Shown here one piece after another: positions 36,618 through 46,010 of a stretch of 64,000 nucleotides of DNA. The number at the start of each line of letters is the position of its first letter. Within the stretch, counting starts at the first letter, position 1. The notes beneath the pieces were generated by a model, which did no database searches, was not told the origin of the DNA, and saw only the letters and a program-made list of their open reading frames with translations. Source of the stretch: Sphingobium psychrophilum (GTDB lineage: Bacteria > Pseudomonadota > Alphaproteobacteria > Sphingomonadales > Sphingomonadaceae). The stretch lies in NCBI RefSeq assembly GCF_012927105.1, contig NZ_JABBFV010000004.1, forward strand, positions 269,065 through 333,064, in the 5' to 3' direction. Both the position numbers and the translations under genes were made by a program.

Positions 36618-37358
36618 TCACAATCCGCCGAACCGGCGGTCCCTCAATCGGAAAGCGTCCAGCGCCTGTTCCAACGCCCGGCCGTCGAAATCGGGCCACA
36701 GCATGTCGGTGAAATACAGCTCGGCATAGGCCGCCTGCCACAGCATGAAATTGCTCAGCCGCTGCTCGCCCGACGTGCGGATCATCAGGTCCAGTGGCGG
36801 CAGGTCGGCGGTATAGAGCGCCCGGTCGATATCGCCCGCGCCGATCGCATCGGCCGCAATCTCGCCCGCGGCCGCCCGCGCCGCCAGCGCCTGCACCGCC
36901 TGCACCATCTCGTCCTGCGCGCCATAATTCAGCGCGATCGCGACGATCGGCCCGCTATTGCCCGCCGTCCGCGCCATGGCGCTTTCGATCATCGTCACCA
37001 GCGACGGTTCCAGCGCGCGATAATTGCCGATCACGCGCAATCGCACGCCATTGGAATGCATCTCGTCGATATCGGACTGGATGAAATGGCGCAGCAAACC
37101 CATCAGGTCCGCGACCTCGCTCGCCGGCCGCTTCCAGTTTTCGGAGGAAAAGGCGTAGAGCGTCAGGCACTCCAGCCCCAGTTCCCGCGCCGCCCGCGCC
37201 ACCTTGCGCACCGCCTCCACGCCGGCACGATGCCCGGCGATGCGCGGCAGCAGCCGTTTCTTGGCCCAGCGGCCATTGCCGTCCATGATAATCGCGACAT
37301 GGCGCGCGCCATGGACAGGCGCGACGCTGGTCAGATCGGGCTTGGCTTGTGTGGCCAT
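36618..37358 (-). CDS. uppS: Undecaprenyl diphosphate synthase
   Basis: Cis-prenyltransferase that extends FPP to the C55 carrier lipid for peptidoglycan. 246 residues with HVAIIMDGNGRWAKKR (catalytic Asp26), GHRAGVEAVRKV, LTLYAFSSENWKRP, and the C-terminal LDLMIRTSGEQRLSNFMLWQ. Its FPP substrate comes from IspA, encoded elsewhere in the window. 43 bases separate it from frr. Confidence 0.97.
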   Translation of the reverse strand: MATQAKPDLTSVAPVHGARHVAIIMDGNGRWAKKRLLPRIAGHRAGVEAVRKVARAARELGLECLTLYAFSSENWKRPASEVADLMGLLRHFIQSDIDEMHSNGVRLRVIGNYRALEPSLVTMIESAMARTAGNSGPIVAIALNYGAQDEMVQAVQALAARAAAGEIAADAIGAGDIDRALYTADLPPLDLMIRTSGEQRLSNFMLWQAAYAELYFTDMLWPDFDGRALEQALDAFRLRDRRFGGL

Positions 37359-37401
37359 CAGGAAGACATGCGTGCTTTGGCCGCGAAAGGAAAGCCCCGG
37401 C

Positions 37402-37959
37402 TTACTGGCCGAGGATTTCCTTTTCCTTCGATGTCGCCAGCGCGTCGATATCGGCGATGATGCTGTCGGTCAATTTCTGGACCTCGGTTTCCTTGCGCTT
37501 GCGATCGTCCTCGCTGATTTCGCCCTTCTTCTCGTCGGCCTTCAGGCTGTCCATGCCGTCGCGGCGGACATTGCGCACCGCGATGCGCGCGCCTTCGGCA
37601 TATTTGCTGGCGAGCTTCGCCAGTTCCTTGCGCCGTTCCTCGGTCAGGTCGGGAATCGGCAGGCGCAGCGTCTGGCCGTCGGTGATCGGGTTCAGGCCCA
37701 GGCCCGCCGACCGGATCGCCTTGTCGCACGGGCCGACATTGGTCTTGTCCCACACCTGCACCGACAACATGCGCGGTTCGGGCGCGGAAACGGTCGCGAC
37801 CTGGTTGAGCGGCATGTTCGCGCCATAAACGGTGACCATCACCGGATCGAGCAGCTGGATATTGGCGCGCCCGGTGCGCAGGCCGCTCAAATCGCCGCGC
37901 AGCGCTTCGATCGCACCGGCCATACGGCGCTCAAGGTCGGACTTGTCATATTGGGCCAT
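37402..37959 (-). CDS. frr: Ribosome recycling factor
   Basis: Splits post-termination ribosomes together with EF-G. 185 residues, normal length. Motifs: [25 protein letters not shown] (start region), [39 protein letters not shown], and a long C-terminal helix with [14 protein letters not shown]. It follows pyrH with two bases between them. Confidence 0.98.
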   Translation of the reverse strand: MAQYDKSDLERRMAGAIEALRGDLSGLRTGRANIQLLDPVMVTVYGANMPLNQVATVSAPEPRMLSVQVWDKTNVGPCDKAIRSAGLGLNPITDGQTLRLPIPDLTEERRKELAKLASKYAEGARIAVRNVRRDGMDSLKADEKKGEISEDDRKRKETEVQKLTDSIIADIDALATSKEKEILGQ

Positions 37960-37961
37960 GA

Positions 37962-38687
37962 TTAGCTCTCCTGATTCTGGACGATCGTCGCGACACCCTG
38001 CCCGGCCAGCACGGTGGCCAGATTACCGGTTTCGCGGATGTTGAACACGACGATGGGAATATCATTTTCGCGGCACAGGGCGATGGCGCTGGCGTCCATC
38101 ACCTTGAGGTTATCGTTCAAGACCTGGTCGAAGCTGATGCTGTCATACCGCACCGCATCGGCGACCTTCTTGGGATCGGCATTATACACGCCATCGACGC
38201 TGGTGCCCTTGAACAGCGCATCGCAATTCATTTCGGCCGCGCGCAGCGCCGCGGTGGTGTCTGTGGTGAAATAGGGGCTGCCGGTGCCGGCCGCAAAGAT
38301 CACGATCCGGCCCTTCTCCATATGCCGCTCCGCCTTGCGCCGGATATAGGGTTCGCACACCGACGCCATCGGGATCGCCGACTGGACGCGGGTGTCGTAA
38401 CCCAGCTTCTCCAGACCGTTCTGCACGGCCAGGGCGTTCATGACCGTGGCGAGCATGCCCATATAGTCGGCGCTTGCCCGGTCGAAGCCCGCCGCAGCAC
38501 CCGCCAGACCGCGAAAAATATTGCCGCCGCCCACGACGACGCAAATTTCGAAACCGGCATCCTTGGCCGCCGCGATCTCGCCTGCGACACGGGCCACGGT
38601 TTCCGGCTCGATGCCGAACTGCCCCTGTCCCATCAGCACTTCGCCGGACAATTTCAACAGGATACGCTTGTAGGCGGGCCGGGTCAT
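37962..38687 (-). CDS. pyrH: UMP kinase
   Basis: Phosphorylates UMP to UDP. 241 residues with the amino-acid-kinase start [42 protein letters not shown], and [20 protein letters not shown]. The start at 38687 is the family start. pyrH usually follows tsf; here katG and a cytochrome c gene lie between them on the opposite strand, so pyrH must have its own promoter in 38688-38960. Confidence 0.98.
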   Translation of the reverse strand: MTRPAYKRILLKLSGEVLMGQGQFGIEPETVARVAGEIAAAKDAGFEICVVVGGGNIFRGLAGAAAGFDRASADYMGMLATVMNALAVQNGLEKLGYDTRVQSAIPMASVCEPYIRRKAERHMEKGRIVIFAAGTGSPYFTTDTTAALRAAEMNCDALFKGTSVDGVYNADPKKVADAVRYDSISFDQVLNDNLKVMDASAIALCRENDIPIVVFNIRETGNLATVLAGQGVATIVQNQES

Positions 38688-38960
38688 GAGCGGTCTGATA
38701 TCCTTTTGCGAGTGGCGGAAAGCGGCGCGGACCTTAGTCGCGCGCAACCGCAATGCCAAGCGGCGTTTGCGCCGATCCGCCGCCCCGCGCGCGAAAGGCG
38801 AGATGGCCCGGACATGGCGTGGACATGCTTATTGCGCGGCCGTTCCGATTGATCGCAGCACTCAATCATTGTGACCATATCAATCAATTGTCCGTCTCTC
38901 CTGCCCGTCCCTATCCGCCTGTAACGGCACCAACGCCTGCATGAACAGGGATATGACGAC

Positions 38961-41174
38961 ATGAGACGAACATCCACATCCATATTGGCGCTGCTGTGCG
39001 CCGCAACCTTGACGCCCGCACTGGCGCAGGAACCCGCTTTGCCCACCGAACCAGCCACGACCACCTCGCCGCGCTGGTGGCCCAATGTGCTGGATCTGAC
39101 CGCCCTGCGCCAGCATGAGGCGCAATCCAACCCCTATGGCGCGGACTATGACTATGCCAGGGAATTCGCCTCGCTCGATCTCGACGCGGTAAAGGCGGAC
39201 ATCCGCAAGGTGCTGACCACGTCGCAGCCCTGGTGGCCGGCCGACTATGGCCATTATGGTCCCTTCTTCATCCGCATGGCCTGGCACAGCGCGGGCACCT
39301 ATCGCGTGGGCGACGGGCGTGGCGGGTCCGATGGCGGCGAACAGCGGTTCGAACCCCTCAACAGCTGGCCCGACAATGTCAGCCTGGACAAGGCGCGCCG
39401 CCTGGTGTGGCCGATCAAGCAGAAATATGGCCGCAAACTCAGCTGGGGCGACCTGATGGTCCTGTCGGGCAATGTCGCGCTTGAAGATATGGGCTTCAAG
39501 ACCGTCGGTTTTGCGGGTGGCCGCATCGACGCCTGGCAACCCGACGTCGTGTTCTGGGGACCGGAAACGAAAATGATGGGCACCGACCGCTCCAACCCGG
39601 ACGGTTCGCTCAAGCGGTCGCTGGCCGCCACCACCATGGGCCTCATCTACGTCAATCCCGAAGGACCGGGCGGCAATCATGATCCCATCGGCGCTGCCGC
39701 CGACATCCGCCGCGCCTTCGGCCAGATGGCGATGGATGACGAAGAAACGCTGGCGCTGATCGCGGGCGGCCACACCTTTGGCAAGGCCCATGGCGCGCGC
39801 AAGCCCGAAGACTGCCTCGGCAAGGAACCTGCCGCGCTCGGCGTCGAAAATCAGGGGCTGGGCTGGCACAATAAATGCGGCAAGGGCAATGCGGAAGACA
39901 CGCTGTCTTCGGGGCTGGAAGGCGCCTGGTCGGCGACGCCCACGCTGTTCACCACCCAATATATCGACAATCTGCTGAACTTCGACTGGGTCAAGACCAA
40001 AAGCCCGGCTGGCGCGACCCAGTGGATTCCGACCGATCCCAACGCCGCCGCCCTGGTGCCCGACGCGCATCTCAAGGACAAGCGCCACGCACCGATCATG
40101 TTCACCACGGACATCGCGCTCAAGGAAGACCCAGGCTTCCGCAAGGTTCTGGAAAGCTGGCAGAAGAATCCCGACCTGTTCGGCAAGGCGTTCGCCCGTG
40201 CCTGGTTCAAGCTGACCCATCGCGATCTGGGGCCACAGGGGCGCTATCTGGGCAAGGATATTCCCGCCGAAACCTATAGCTGGCAAGACCCGTTGCCCAA
40301 ATCCGCCATCGCGCCGATCAATGATGCGGACCAGGCCAAGCTCAAGGCGATAGTTCTGGCGTCGGGCCTGACGACGGCCGAACTGGTGCGGACCGCCTGG
40401 GCCTCTGCTGCGACCTTCCGCAGCACCGACATGCGCGGCGGCGCGAATGGCGCGCGTCTCCGCCTCGATCCGCAACGCAGCTGGGCGGTCAACAATCCGG
40501 CAGAGCTGGCCAAGGTGCTCACCAAACTGACGGCGGTGCAGAAGGACTTTGCCAAGTCGGGCAAGCAGGTGTCGATGGCCGACCTCATCATTCTGTCCGG
40601 CAATGCCGCGATCGAACAGGCGGCCACCCGCGCGGGCCATGCGGTGCGCGTGCCCTTCACCCCCGGCCGGGTCGATGCGGCGCAGGCCCAGACCGACGTC
40701 GCCTCCTTCGCCTATCTGGAACCCAAGGCGGACGGCTTCCGCAACTTCTACACGGCAAAGGCGGAAGTGGGACCGGCCGAAGCGCTGGTGGACAAGGCGG
40801 ATGCGCTGAACCTCACCGTGCCCGAAATGACCGTGCTGGTGGGCGGGATGCGCGCACTGGGCGCCAATGCAGGCGCATCGACCGCGGGCATCTTCACCAG
40901 CCGGCCCGGCACGCTCAGCAACGACTTCTTCGTCAACCTCCTGTCGATGGACACGGTTTGGGCGAAGTCGGCGGCGAACCCCGCCCTGTATGAGGGCAAG
41001 GATCGCGCATCGGGCGCGGCCCGGTGGACGGCAACCCCCGTCGATCTGGTCTTCGGCTCGAACTCCGAACTGCGCGCCGTGGCCGAAGTCTATGCCGCCA
41101 ACGACGCCCAGCAGAAGTTCGTCGACGATTTCGTCGCCGCCTGGGTCAAGGTGATGGACGCAGACCGCTTCTAA
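38961..41174 (+). CDS. katG: Catalase-peroxidase KatG with signal peptide
   Basis: Haem enzyme that removes hydrogen peroxide by catalase and peroxidase activity. 737 residues, both tandem domains present. Active site: Arg105, Trp108 and His109 ([12 protein letters not shown]), proximal His271 ([10 protein letters not shown]). The Trp108-Tyr230-Met256 residues for the catalatic adduct are all present. Unlike standard cytosolic KatG, it starts with a clear signal peptide ([20 protein letters not shown] then LAQ), so it should act in the periplasm. A cytochrome c gene follows. Confidence 0.96.
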   Translation: MRRTSTSILALLCAATLTPALAQEPALPTEPATTTSPRWWPNVLDLTALRQHEAQSNPYGADYDYAREFASLDLDAVKADIRKVLTTSQPWWPADYGHYGPFFIRMAWHSAGTYRVGDGRGGSDGGEQRFEPLNSWPDNVSLDKARRLVWPIKQKYGRKLSWGDLMVLSGNVALEDMGFKTVGFAGGRIDAWQPDVVFWGPETKMMGTDRSNPDGSLKRSLAATTMGLIYVNPEGPGGNHDPIGAAADIRRAFGQMAMDDEETLALIAGGHTFGKAHGARKPEDCLGKEPAALGVENQGLGWHNKCGKGNAEDTLSSGLEGAWSATPTLFTTQYIDNLLNFDWVKTKSPAGATQWIPTDPNAAALVPDAHLKDKRHAPIMFTTDIALKEDPGFRKVLESWQKNPDLFGKAFARAWFKLTHRDLGPQGRYLGKDIPAETYSWQDPLPKSAIAPINDADQAKLKAIVLASGLTTAELVRTAWASAATFRSTDMRGGANGARLRLDPQRSWAVNNPAELAKVLTKLTAVQKDFAKSGKQVSMADLIILSGNAAIEQAATRAGHAVRVPFTPGRVDAAQAQTDVASFAYLEPKADGFRNFYTAKAEVGPAEALVDKADALNLTVPEMTVLVGGMRALGANAGASTAGIFTSRPGTLSNDFFVNLLSMDTVWAKSAANPALYEGKDRASGAARWTATPVDLVFGSNSELRAVAEVYAANDAQQKFVDDFVAAWVKVMDADRF

Positions 41175-41195
41175 GTGTGACGACCTTACTCTGAT

Positions 41196-41314
41196 CCGTT
41201 CGTCCTGAGTAGCCATTGAGCGAAGTCGAAATGGCGTATCGAAGGATCGCGCGCTGCGCATGATGCTTCGATACGGGTCTTCGACTTCGCTCAGCCCCTA
41301 CTCAGTACGAACGG
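41196..41314. repeat. Palindromic intergenic repeat, CCGTTCGT-CTGAG family (copy 2)
   Basis: Left part CCGTTCGTCCTGAGTAG...GAGCGAAGTCGAA and right part TTCGACTTCGCTCAG...CTCAGTACGAACGG pair over most of their length. The first 54 bases (from 41194) are identical to 44212-44265. It lies between katG and the cytochrome gene. Confidence 0.8.
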
Positions 41315-41417
41315 CGTGGGTCACCTCAATGTCATCACGCTCTAAGCCTCTGGCGGGGCGGCGGCCGGGCCTCTGGTCCGGTCGCCGCCCCACACCTTCT
41401 ATTACGGACTCCCGATC

Positions 41418-41780
41418 ATGACGCTTCGCCATTCCGGCGCCCTGCCCCTTTGCATCGTCCTGATGGGCGTCACGCAGCCGGCCTTCGCCCAGCCACCGGC
41501 CGATTTCGCCATCTGCGCCGCCTGCCACGCGACCCAGCCCGGAAAATCCAGTTTCGGTCCCAATCTGCGCGGCGTCGTGGGGCGCAAGGCCGCCACCCTG
41601 CCCGGCTACGCCTATAGCGACGCGCTCAAGGCGTCGGGCATCACCTGGAACGCCCGGACGCTCGACACCTGGCTCACCGGACCGCAGGCCATGGTCAAAG
41701 GCACGCGAATGCCCTTTGCCGGGCTGGCCGACCCGGTCCGGCGGCAACGGCTGATCGCCTATCTCGCCACCCTGCGATAA
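41418..41780 (+). CDS. Periplasmic class I cytochrome c
   Basis: 120 residues: signal peptide (about 1-24, ending PAFA), haem motif CAACH (Cys33, Cys36, His37), and the axial Met98 in GTRMPFAGL, giving a small mitochondrial-like c-type cytochrome (FGPNLRGVVGRKAA, YSDALKASGITWN, LDTWLTGPQAMVKG). It follows katG on the same strand, so it may pass electrons to the exported KatG; this is inference from location. Confidence 0.9.
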   Translation: MTLRHSGALPLCIVLMGVTQPAFAQPPADFAICAACHATQPGKSSFGPNLRGVVGRKAATLPGYAYSDALKASGITWNARTLDTWLTGPQAMVKGTRMPFAGLADPVRRQRLIAYLATLR

Positions 41781-41796
41781 TCCGGCCCGCAAATGA

Positions 41797-41823
41797 AAAG
41801 GGGCGCCCCGCAGGACGCCCCTT
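41797..41823. terminator. Terminator between cytochrome c and tsf
   Basis: AAAGGGGCG and CGCCCCTT pair around a 10-base loop. On the minus strand it ends with TTTTCATTT, so it mainly serves tsf; on the plus strand the T-run is poor. Confidence 0.75.
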
Positions 41824-41849
41824 CCCCTAACCCATGGTCTGTCTCGCGA

Positions 41850-42776
41850 TCAGACGCCGGCGGCCGCCGCGACTTCCGCCGCGAAGTCGCTGACTTCCTT
41901 CTCGATGCCTTCGCCCAGCTGGAAGCGGACATAGCTCTTCAGCGTGATCGACTTGCCGGCATCCTTGGCCGCCTTGGCGACGACGTCGGCGACCGGGGTC
42001 TTGTTGTCCATCACGAACAGCTGCGACAGCAGGGCCTGCTCCTTGGCGAACTTGGCGACCGCGCCGTCGACCATCTTGGCGACGATCTCGGCAGGCTTGC
42101 CCGATTCGGCGGCCTTTTCAGCAGCGATCGCGCGTTCACGCTCCAGCAGCGCCGGATCGATGTCGGCGGCCGACAGCGCCAGCGGGAAAGCCGCCGCGAT
42201 GTGCATGGCCAACTGCTTGCCCAGCGGCTCCAGCACGTCGGCAGGCGCATCGCCTTCCAGCGCGACGAGAACGCCAATCTTGCCCAGGCCCGGCGCCGCA
42301 GCGTTGTGGACGTAGGGGACGACGACGCCCTGGGTCACTTCGACCTGCGCGACGCGGCGCACATTCTGGTTCTCGCCGATGGTGGCGATGTTGGCGACCA
42401 GCTTTTCAGCGACGGTGCCGCCCGACGGATAGGCCGAATTGGCCAGCGTCTCGGCATCGATCGCGCCGGTTTCCAGCGCGATCGCCGAAACGGTGCGGAC
42501 GAAATCCTGGAACTGGTCGTTCTTGGCGACGAAGTCGGTTTCGCTGTTCACTTCGACGGCAACGCCCTTGGTGCCGGCAACGGCGACGCCGACCAGGCCT
42601 TCGGCGGCGGTGCGGCTCGACTTCTTCTGCGCGGCGGCCAGGCCCTTGGCGCGCAGCCAGTCGGTTGCCGCTTCGATGTCGCCACCGGCTTCGGTCAGCG
42701 CCTTCTTGCAATCCATCATGCCCGCGCCCGAACGGTCGCGCAGTTCCTTGACGGCGGCAGCGGTAATCTCGGCCAT
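41850..42776 (-). CDS. tsf: Translation elongation factor Ts
   Basis: Nucleotide exchange factor for EF-Tu. 308 residues: N-terminal UBA-like domain [20 protein letters not shown] with [19 protein letters not shown], and the EF-Tu contact motif [13 protein letters not shown]. Cotranscribed with rpsB, which lies 110 bases upstream, with a hairpin in the gap. Confidence 0.98.
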   Translation of the reverse strand: MAEITAAAVKELRDRSGAGMMDCKKALTEAGGDIEAATDWLRAKGLAAAQKKSSRTAAEGLVGVAVAGTKGVAVEVNSETDFVAKNDQFQDFVRTVSAIALETGAIDAETLANSAYPSGGTVAEKLVANIATIGENQNVRRVAQVEVTQGVVVPYVHNAAAPGLGKIGVLVALEGDAPADVLEPLGKQLAMHIAAAFPLALSAADIDPALLERERAIAAEKAAESGKPAEIVAKMVDGAVAKFAKEQALLSQLFVMDNKTPVADVVAKAAKDAGKSITLKSYVRFQLGEGIEKEVSDFAAEVAAAAGV

Positions 42777-42827
42777 GTTTCGGCTCCTAAGTTCAGTGTT
42801 TCAAAGGATAAGGTCTTAGATAGGCGT

Positions 42828-42856
42828 TAGGGCGCGTCTCCGAAGAGCGCGCCCTA
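42828..42856 (-). other. Hairpin between rpsB and tsf
   Basis: TAGGGCGCG and CGCGCCCTA form a perfect nine-base stem with an 11-base loop and no T-run. It may be an RNA processing or partial attenuation site that adjusts EF-Ts relative to S2; similar rpsB-tsf hairpins are known in other bacteria. Confidence 0.55.
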
Positions 42857-42886
42857 GCCTGTCATTCCTACAGTCGTGCGACGCGC

Positions 42887-43645
42887 TTAGGCTTCGGCGA
42901 CGACTTCTTCAGCGATCGGCTCGTCCATGGCACCCAGATCGACGCCCGAAGCCTGCTGCGCACCACGGTTGCCCTTGGTGGCGGCGGCGGCGATGGCGTC
43001 GCAATAGAGGCGGATGGCGCGGCTGGCGTCATCGTTGGCGGGCACCGGGAAAGCGATGCCGTCGGGCGAGACGTTCGAATCGAGGATCGCGACGACCGGG
43101 ATACCCAGCGTGTTGGCTTCCTTGATCGCCAGCTCTTCCTTGTTGGCGTCGATCACGAACATGACATCGGGGATGCCGTTCATGTCGCGGATGCCGCCCA
43201 GCGACGCTTCCAGCTTCTCGCGCTCGCGAGTCATCTGGAGCACTTCCTTCTTGGTGAAGCCGTGGGTATCGCCCGACAGCTTTTCCTCAAGGGTCTTCAG
43301 ACGCTTGATCGAACCCGAAATCGTCTTCCAGTTGGTGAGCATGCCGCCCAGCCAGCGATGGTTGACGAAATGCTGGCCAGACTTGCGCGCGGCGTCCGCG
43401 ATCGGGTCCTGCGCCTGGCGCTTGGTGCCCACGAACAGCACCTTGCCGCCGGCGGCGACGGTGCCCGACACGAAGTCGAGCGCACGGCCGAACAGCGGCA
43501 CGGTCTGGGACAGGTCAAGGATGTGGATGCCGTTGCGCTCGCCGAAGATATACGGCTTCATGCGCGGATTCCAGCGATGGGTCTGGTGGCCGAAATGGGC
43601 GCCAGCCTCGATCAATTGGTGCATGGTGACGACAGGTGCCGCCAT
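42887..43645 (-). CDS. rpsB: 30S ribosomal protein S2
   Basis: 252 residues, normal length. Starts [20 protein letters not shown], followed by the S2 signatures [52 protein letters not shown] and [36 protein letters not shown] good ribosome binding site (GGAGAAT) precedes the ATG. The upstream region is shared with the divergent LexA-type promoter at 43783. Confidence 0.98.
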   Translation of the reverse strand: MAAPVVTMHQLIEAGAHFGHQTHRWNPRMKPYIFGERNGIHILDLSQTVPLFGRALDFVSGTVAAGGKVLFVGTKRQAQDPIADAARKSGQHFVNHRWLGGMLTNWKTISGSIKRLKTLEEKLSGDTHGFTKKEVLQMTREREKLEASLGGIRDMNGIPDVMFVIDANKEELAIKEANTLGIPVVAILDSNVSPDGIAFPVPANDDASRAIRLYCDAIAAAATKGNRGAQQASGVDLGAMDEPIAEEVVAEA

Positions 43646-43782
43646 AATTATTCTCCTTCCGGTTTGACCTCTGGGAATCAGGAACACGGGGAACAGCCTG
43701 AAAGGCGTCTCCGGCACCGGATATGGTGATTCCCATGTGGAATGGTCGCGCCTTTAGACGCGGAAAAAAGCAATTGCAAGGG

Positions 43783-43817
43783 TTGACGGCGTTCCCGAAT
43801 AAGAACATAAGGGGAAC
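43783..43817 (+). promoter_or_regulatory. Promoter with overlapping LexA (SOS) box
   Basis: TTGACG at 43783-43788, a 17-base spacer and CATAAG at 43806-43811 form a good sigma-70 type promoter. GAACATAAGGGGAAC at 43803-43817 is a perfect GAAC-N7-GAAC, the alphaproteobacterial LexA site (GTTC-N7-GTTC read on the other strand), and covers the -10 element, where bound LexA would block transcription. It points to the gene at 43902. Confidence 0.7.
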
Positions 43818-43901
43818 AGGCGGAACAAATACGGTTAACGGCCGTTCAATCCGTCATCATGAGACATGCCGTGCAAATGGCAAGATGGAAAGTGATCGAC
43901 G

Positions 43902-44129
43902 ATGTTCACTATAATTGCAGCGACCCTGTTCTCCGCCGCCTTCCTTCTGGCCATGGGCACCATCGTCTGGATGTTCGCCCATTATCACGACAAGATGGTG
44001 GCTGCGCTTCAGTTCGAGCCTATCCCGCACAATCCGCCGGTCTATCATCTGCGCATCCGTCGCCCCCGCGCCGCGCAGCCGCTTCGCCGGACGGCGTCGG
44101 CCCTGCCAGGCAACGCCCTCGCCGCCTGA
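43902..44129 (+). CDS. Small membrane protein, 75 aa, predicted SOS-regulated
   Basis: Starts MFTIIAATLFSAAFLLAMGT; residues 3-27 form one membrane helix ending IVWMFA. A basic, proline-rich tail follows (PIPHNPPVYHLRIRRPRAAQ). The positive tail suggests a cytosolic C-terminus. The only visible upstream control is the LexA-type promoter at 43783-43817. No family recognised. DNA-damage-induced small membrane proteins that stop cell division (SidA of Caulobacter) offer a possible functional parallel, but there is no clear sequence similarity. Confidence 0.75.
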   Translation: MFTIIAATLFSAAFLLAMGTIVWMFAHYHDKMVAALQFEPIPHNPPVYHLRIRRPRAAQPLRRTASALPGNALAA

Positions 44130-44211
44130 ACAACCAGACGCGCTTACAACCACCGGCGCTAAACCCGTTGGGGCTGTGCCTTTCGTATCCGTTAAGGCCT
44201 GCTCAACTTAT

Positions 44212-44265
44212 ATCCGTTCGTCCTGAGTAGCCATTGAGCGAAGTCGAAATGGCGTATCGAAGGAT
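44212..44265. repeat. Palindromic-family repeat, half copy (copy 3)
   Basis: 54 bases identical to 41194-41247 (ATCCGTTCGTCCTGAGTAGC onward). The right half of the palindrome is missing; after a short related stretch (CGCGCATGATGC) the match ends. Located between the small membrane protein and pssA. Confidence 0.8.
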
Positions 44266-44312
44266 ATAACGCCGCGCATGATGCAGCGATATTTGAGCAT
44301 CTCACCCGTCCT

Positions 44313-45107
44313 TTAAGTCACAGGCGAAACGACCTTGGCGCTTTCCCTATGCCGACGCACTTTGGCGTAAGACATGATCCCGAACGGGATCAGCGCGACA
44401 TAGATTGCGCAGATCAACAGCAGCGTCAGCCACGGGTCCGTCACCAGCAGCGCCGCCAGCAATCCGGCGAAAGCGATCACCTCCAGCCGGATGCGCTTGC
44501 GCAGCCGCAGCGCCGACCAGGTGTAGGTCGCGATGTTGGATATCATCAGGAAGGCGATGAAGGCGGTCCAGGGTGCGACCACATACCAGGCGCGGAAAAT
44601 CTCCTCCCCCGTCACGAGCCACAGATAGAGCGGTACGAAGGCCAGCCCCGCCCCCGCCGGTGCCGGCACGCCGGTCAGGAATCCCGCCGACTTGTGCGGC
44701 TGCTCGTCGGCATCGATCGCGGCATTGAACCGCGCCAGCCGCAGTGCGCAGGACAGCGCATGGGCCAGCGCGAAGATCCAGCCGAATTTCGGCATGGCAT
44801 AGAGCGACCAGAGGTAGAGGATCAGCGCCGGCGCCACGCCGAACGCGATCGAATCCGACAGCGAATCCAGTTCTGCGCCGAACCGGCTCTCACCGCGCAA
44901 CATCCGCGCGATCCGCCCGTCCAGACCGTCGAGCACGCCGGCAAACAGGATGGACAGCACCGCCCGCTCCCACTCGCCCGAAATGCCGTACCGCACGCCG
45001 GTCAGACCGAAGCACAGCGCCATCGCCGTGACCGCATTGGGTGCCAGCATCCGCAGGGTGATGCCCCGGCGCAACCCGCGCGGTATGGCGCGCCGCTGGC
45101 GACTCAC
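44313..45107 (-). CDS. pssA: CDP-diacylglycerol-serine O-phosphatidyltransferase
   Basis: Makes phosphatidylserine from CDP-DAG and serine. 264 residues, multi-pass, with the CDP-alcohol phosphotransferase motif [20 protein letters not shown] followed by LDSLSD (D-G-x2-A-R-x8-G-x3-D-x3-D). It overlaps psd by four bases, and together they lead to phosphatidylethanolamine. The basic N-terminus [19 protein letters not shown] is usual for this subclass. Confidence 0.95.
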   Translation of the reverse strand: MSRQRRAIPRGLRRGITLRMLAPNAVTAMALCFGLTGVRYGISGEWERAVLSILFAGVLDGLDGRIARMLRGESRFGAELDSLSDSIAFGVAPALILYLWSLYAMPKFGWIFALAHALSCALRLARFNAAIDADEQPHKSAGFLTGVPAPAGAGLAFVPLYLWLVTGEEIFRAWYVVAPWTAFIAFLMISNIATYTWSALRLRKRIRLEVIAFAGLLAALLVTDPWLTLLLICAIYVALIPFGIMSYAKVRRHRESAKVVSPVT

Positions 45108-45838
45108 TGCTGGATGCCCGCGATAACCCGCGCGTCGCCCATCTGGCCCAGGATCGTCTCGCCCGCGACCGTGCGCTGGCCCAGGATCACGCGCGGCGCG
45201 GTGCCGGCGGGCAGATAGACGTCGACACGGCTGCCAAAGCGAATGAGGCCGATGCGCTGCCCCGCTGCGACCATGTCGCCGGGCTTGACGAACGGCACGA
45301 TCCGCCGCGCGACCAGGCCCGCAATCTGCGTAAAGCCGATGCGTACGCCGTCATGGCGCTCGACCAATATATGCTGGCGCTCATTATCCTCGCTCGCCTT
45401 GTCCAGGTCCGCGTTCAGGAATTTGCCCGAAATATAGACGACCGACTTGATCGTCCCGCCAATGGGCGTGCGATTGATATGGACGTCGAACACGCTCATG
45501 AAAATCGACACGCGGATCATCGGCTGGTCGCCAAGGCCATTCGGCCCCGCCATCTCGCGCGGCGGCGGCACCCGCTGGATCAGCGTGATGAGGCCATCGG
45601 CCGGCGCGATGATCGCGCCCTCGTCCTGCGGCACGGCGCGCACCGGATCGCGGAAAAAGGTAAAGACCCAGATCGTCACGATCAGCATCAGCCAGCCCAC
45701 AATCTCCCATCCCAGCAGGAACAGAACGCCGGTGATCGCGACCGCGATCAGGCCGAATTTCATTCCCTCCGGGTGAACCGAAGGAAAGCGCCATTTGACA
45801 TTGCCGCCTGCGGCAATCGTGATCTCATCATTGTCCAT
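45104..45838 (-). CDS. psd: Phosphatidylserine decarboxylase proenzyme
   Basis: Converts phosphatidylserine to phosphatidylethanolamine at the inner membrane. 244 residues with one or two N-terminal membrane helices and a decarboxylase domain ([50 protein letters not shown]). Self-cleavage should occur at Gly-Ser in [12 protein letters not shown] (near residue 203), forming the pyruvoyl group; this is the short alphaproteobacterial/archaeal-type Psd. The start at 45838 (MDNDEITI) follows family length. Confidence 0.95.
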   Translation of the reverse strand: MDNDEITIAAGGNVKWRFPSVHPEGMKFGLIAVAITGVLFLLGWEIVGWLMLIVTIWVFTFFRDPVRAVPQDEGAIIAPADGLITLIQRVPPPREMAGPNGLGDQPMIRVSIFMSVFDVHINRTPIGGTIKSVVYISGKFLNADLDKASEDNERQHILVERHDGVRIGFTQIAGLVARRIVPFVKPGDMVAAGQRIGLIRFGSRVDVYLPAGTAPRVILGQRTVAGETILGQMGDARVIAGIQQ

Positions 45839-46010
45839 GGTCACCGTCTTTAGGGAGAGACTAATGCCGTGACAACGACCGATCCCGGCCAAGGCTCCCC
45901 GCACGGCAGATAACTGGGCAGATAACTGGCCCTCCACGGTTGAACATTGCCGCCGCTTTGCCTAGTGCGTCCCCATATTCCACCCAGCAGCAAGAAGGCA
46001 AACAGGCGCT

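Noticed and set aside
38880..41261. Open frame of about 793 codons antisense to katG
   Set aside because: A shadow of katG caused by high GC at third positions; no start signal or family features.
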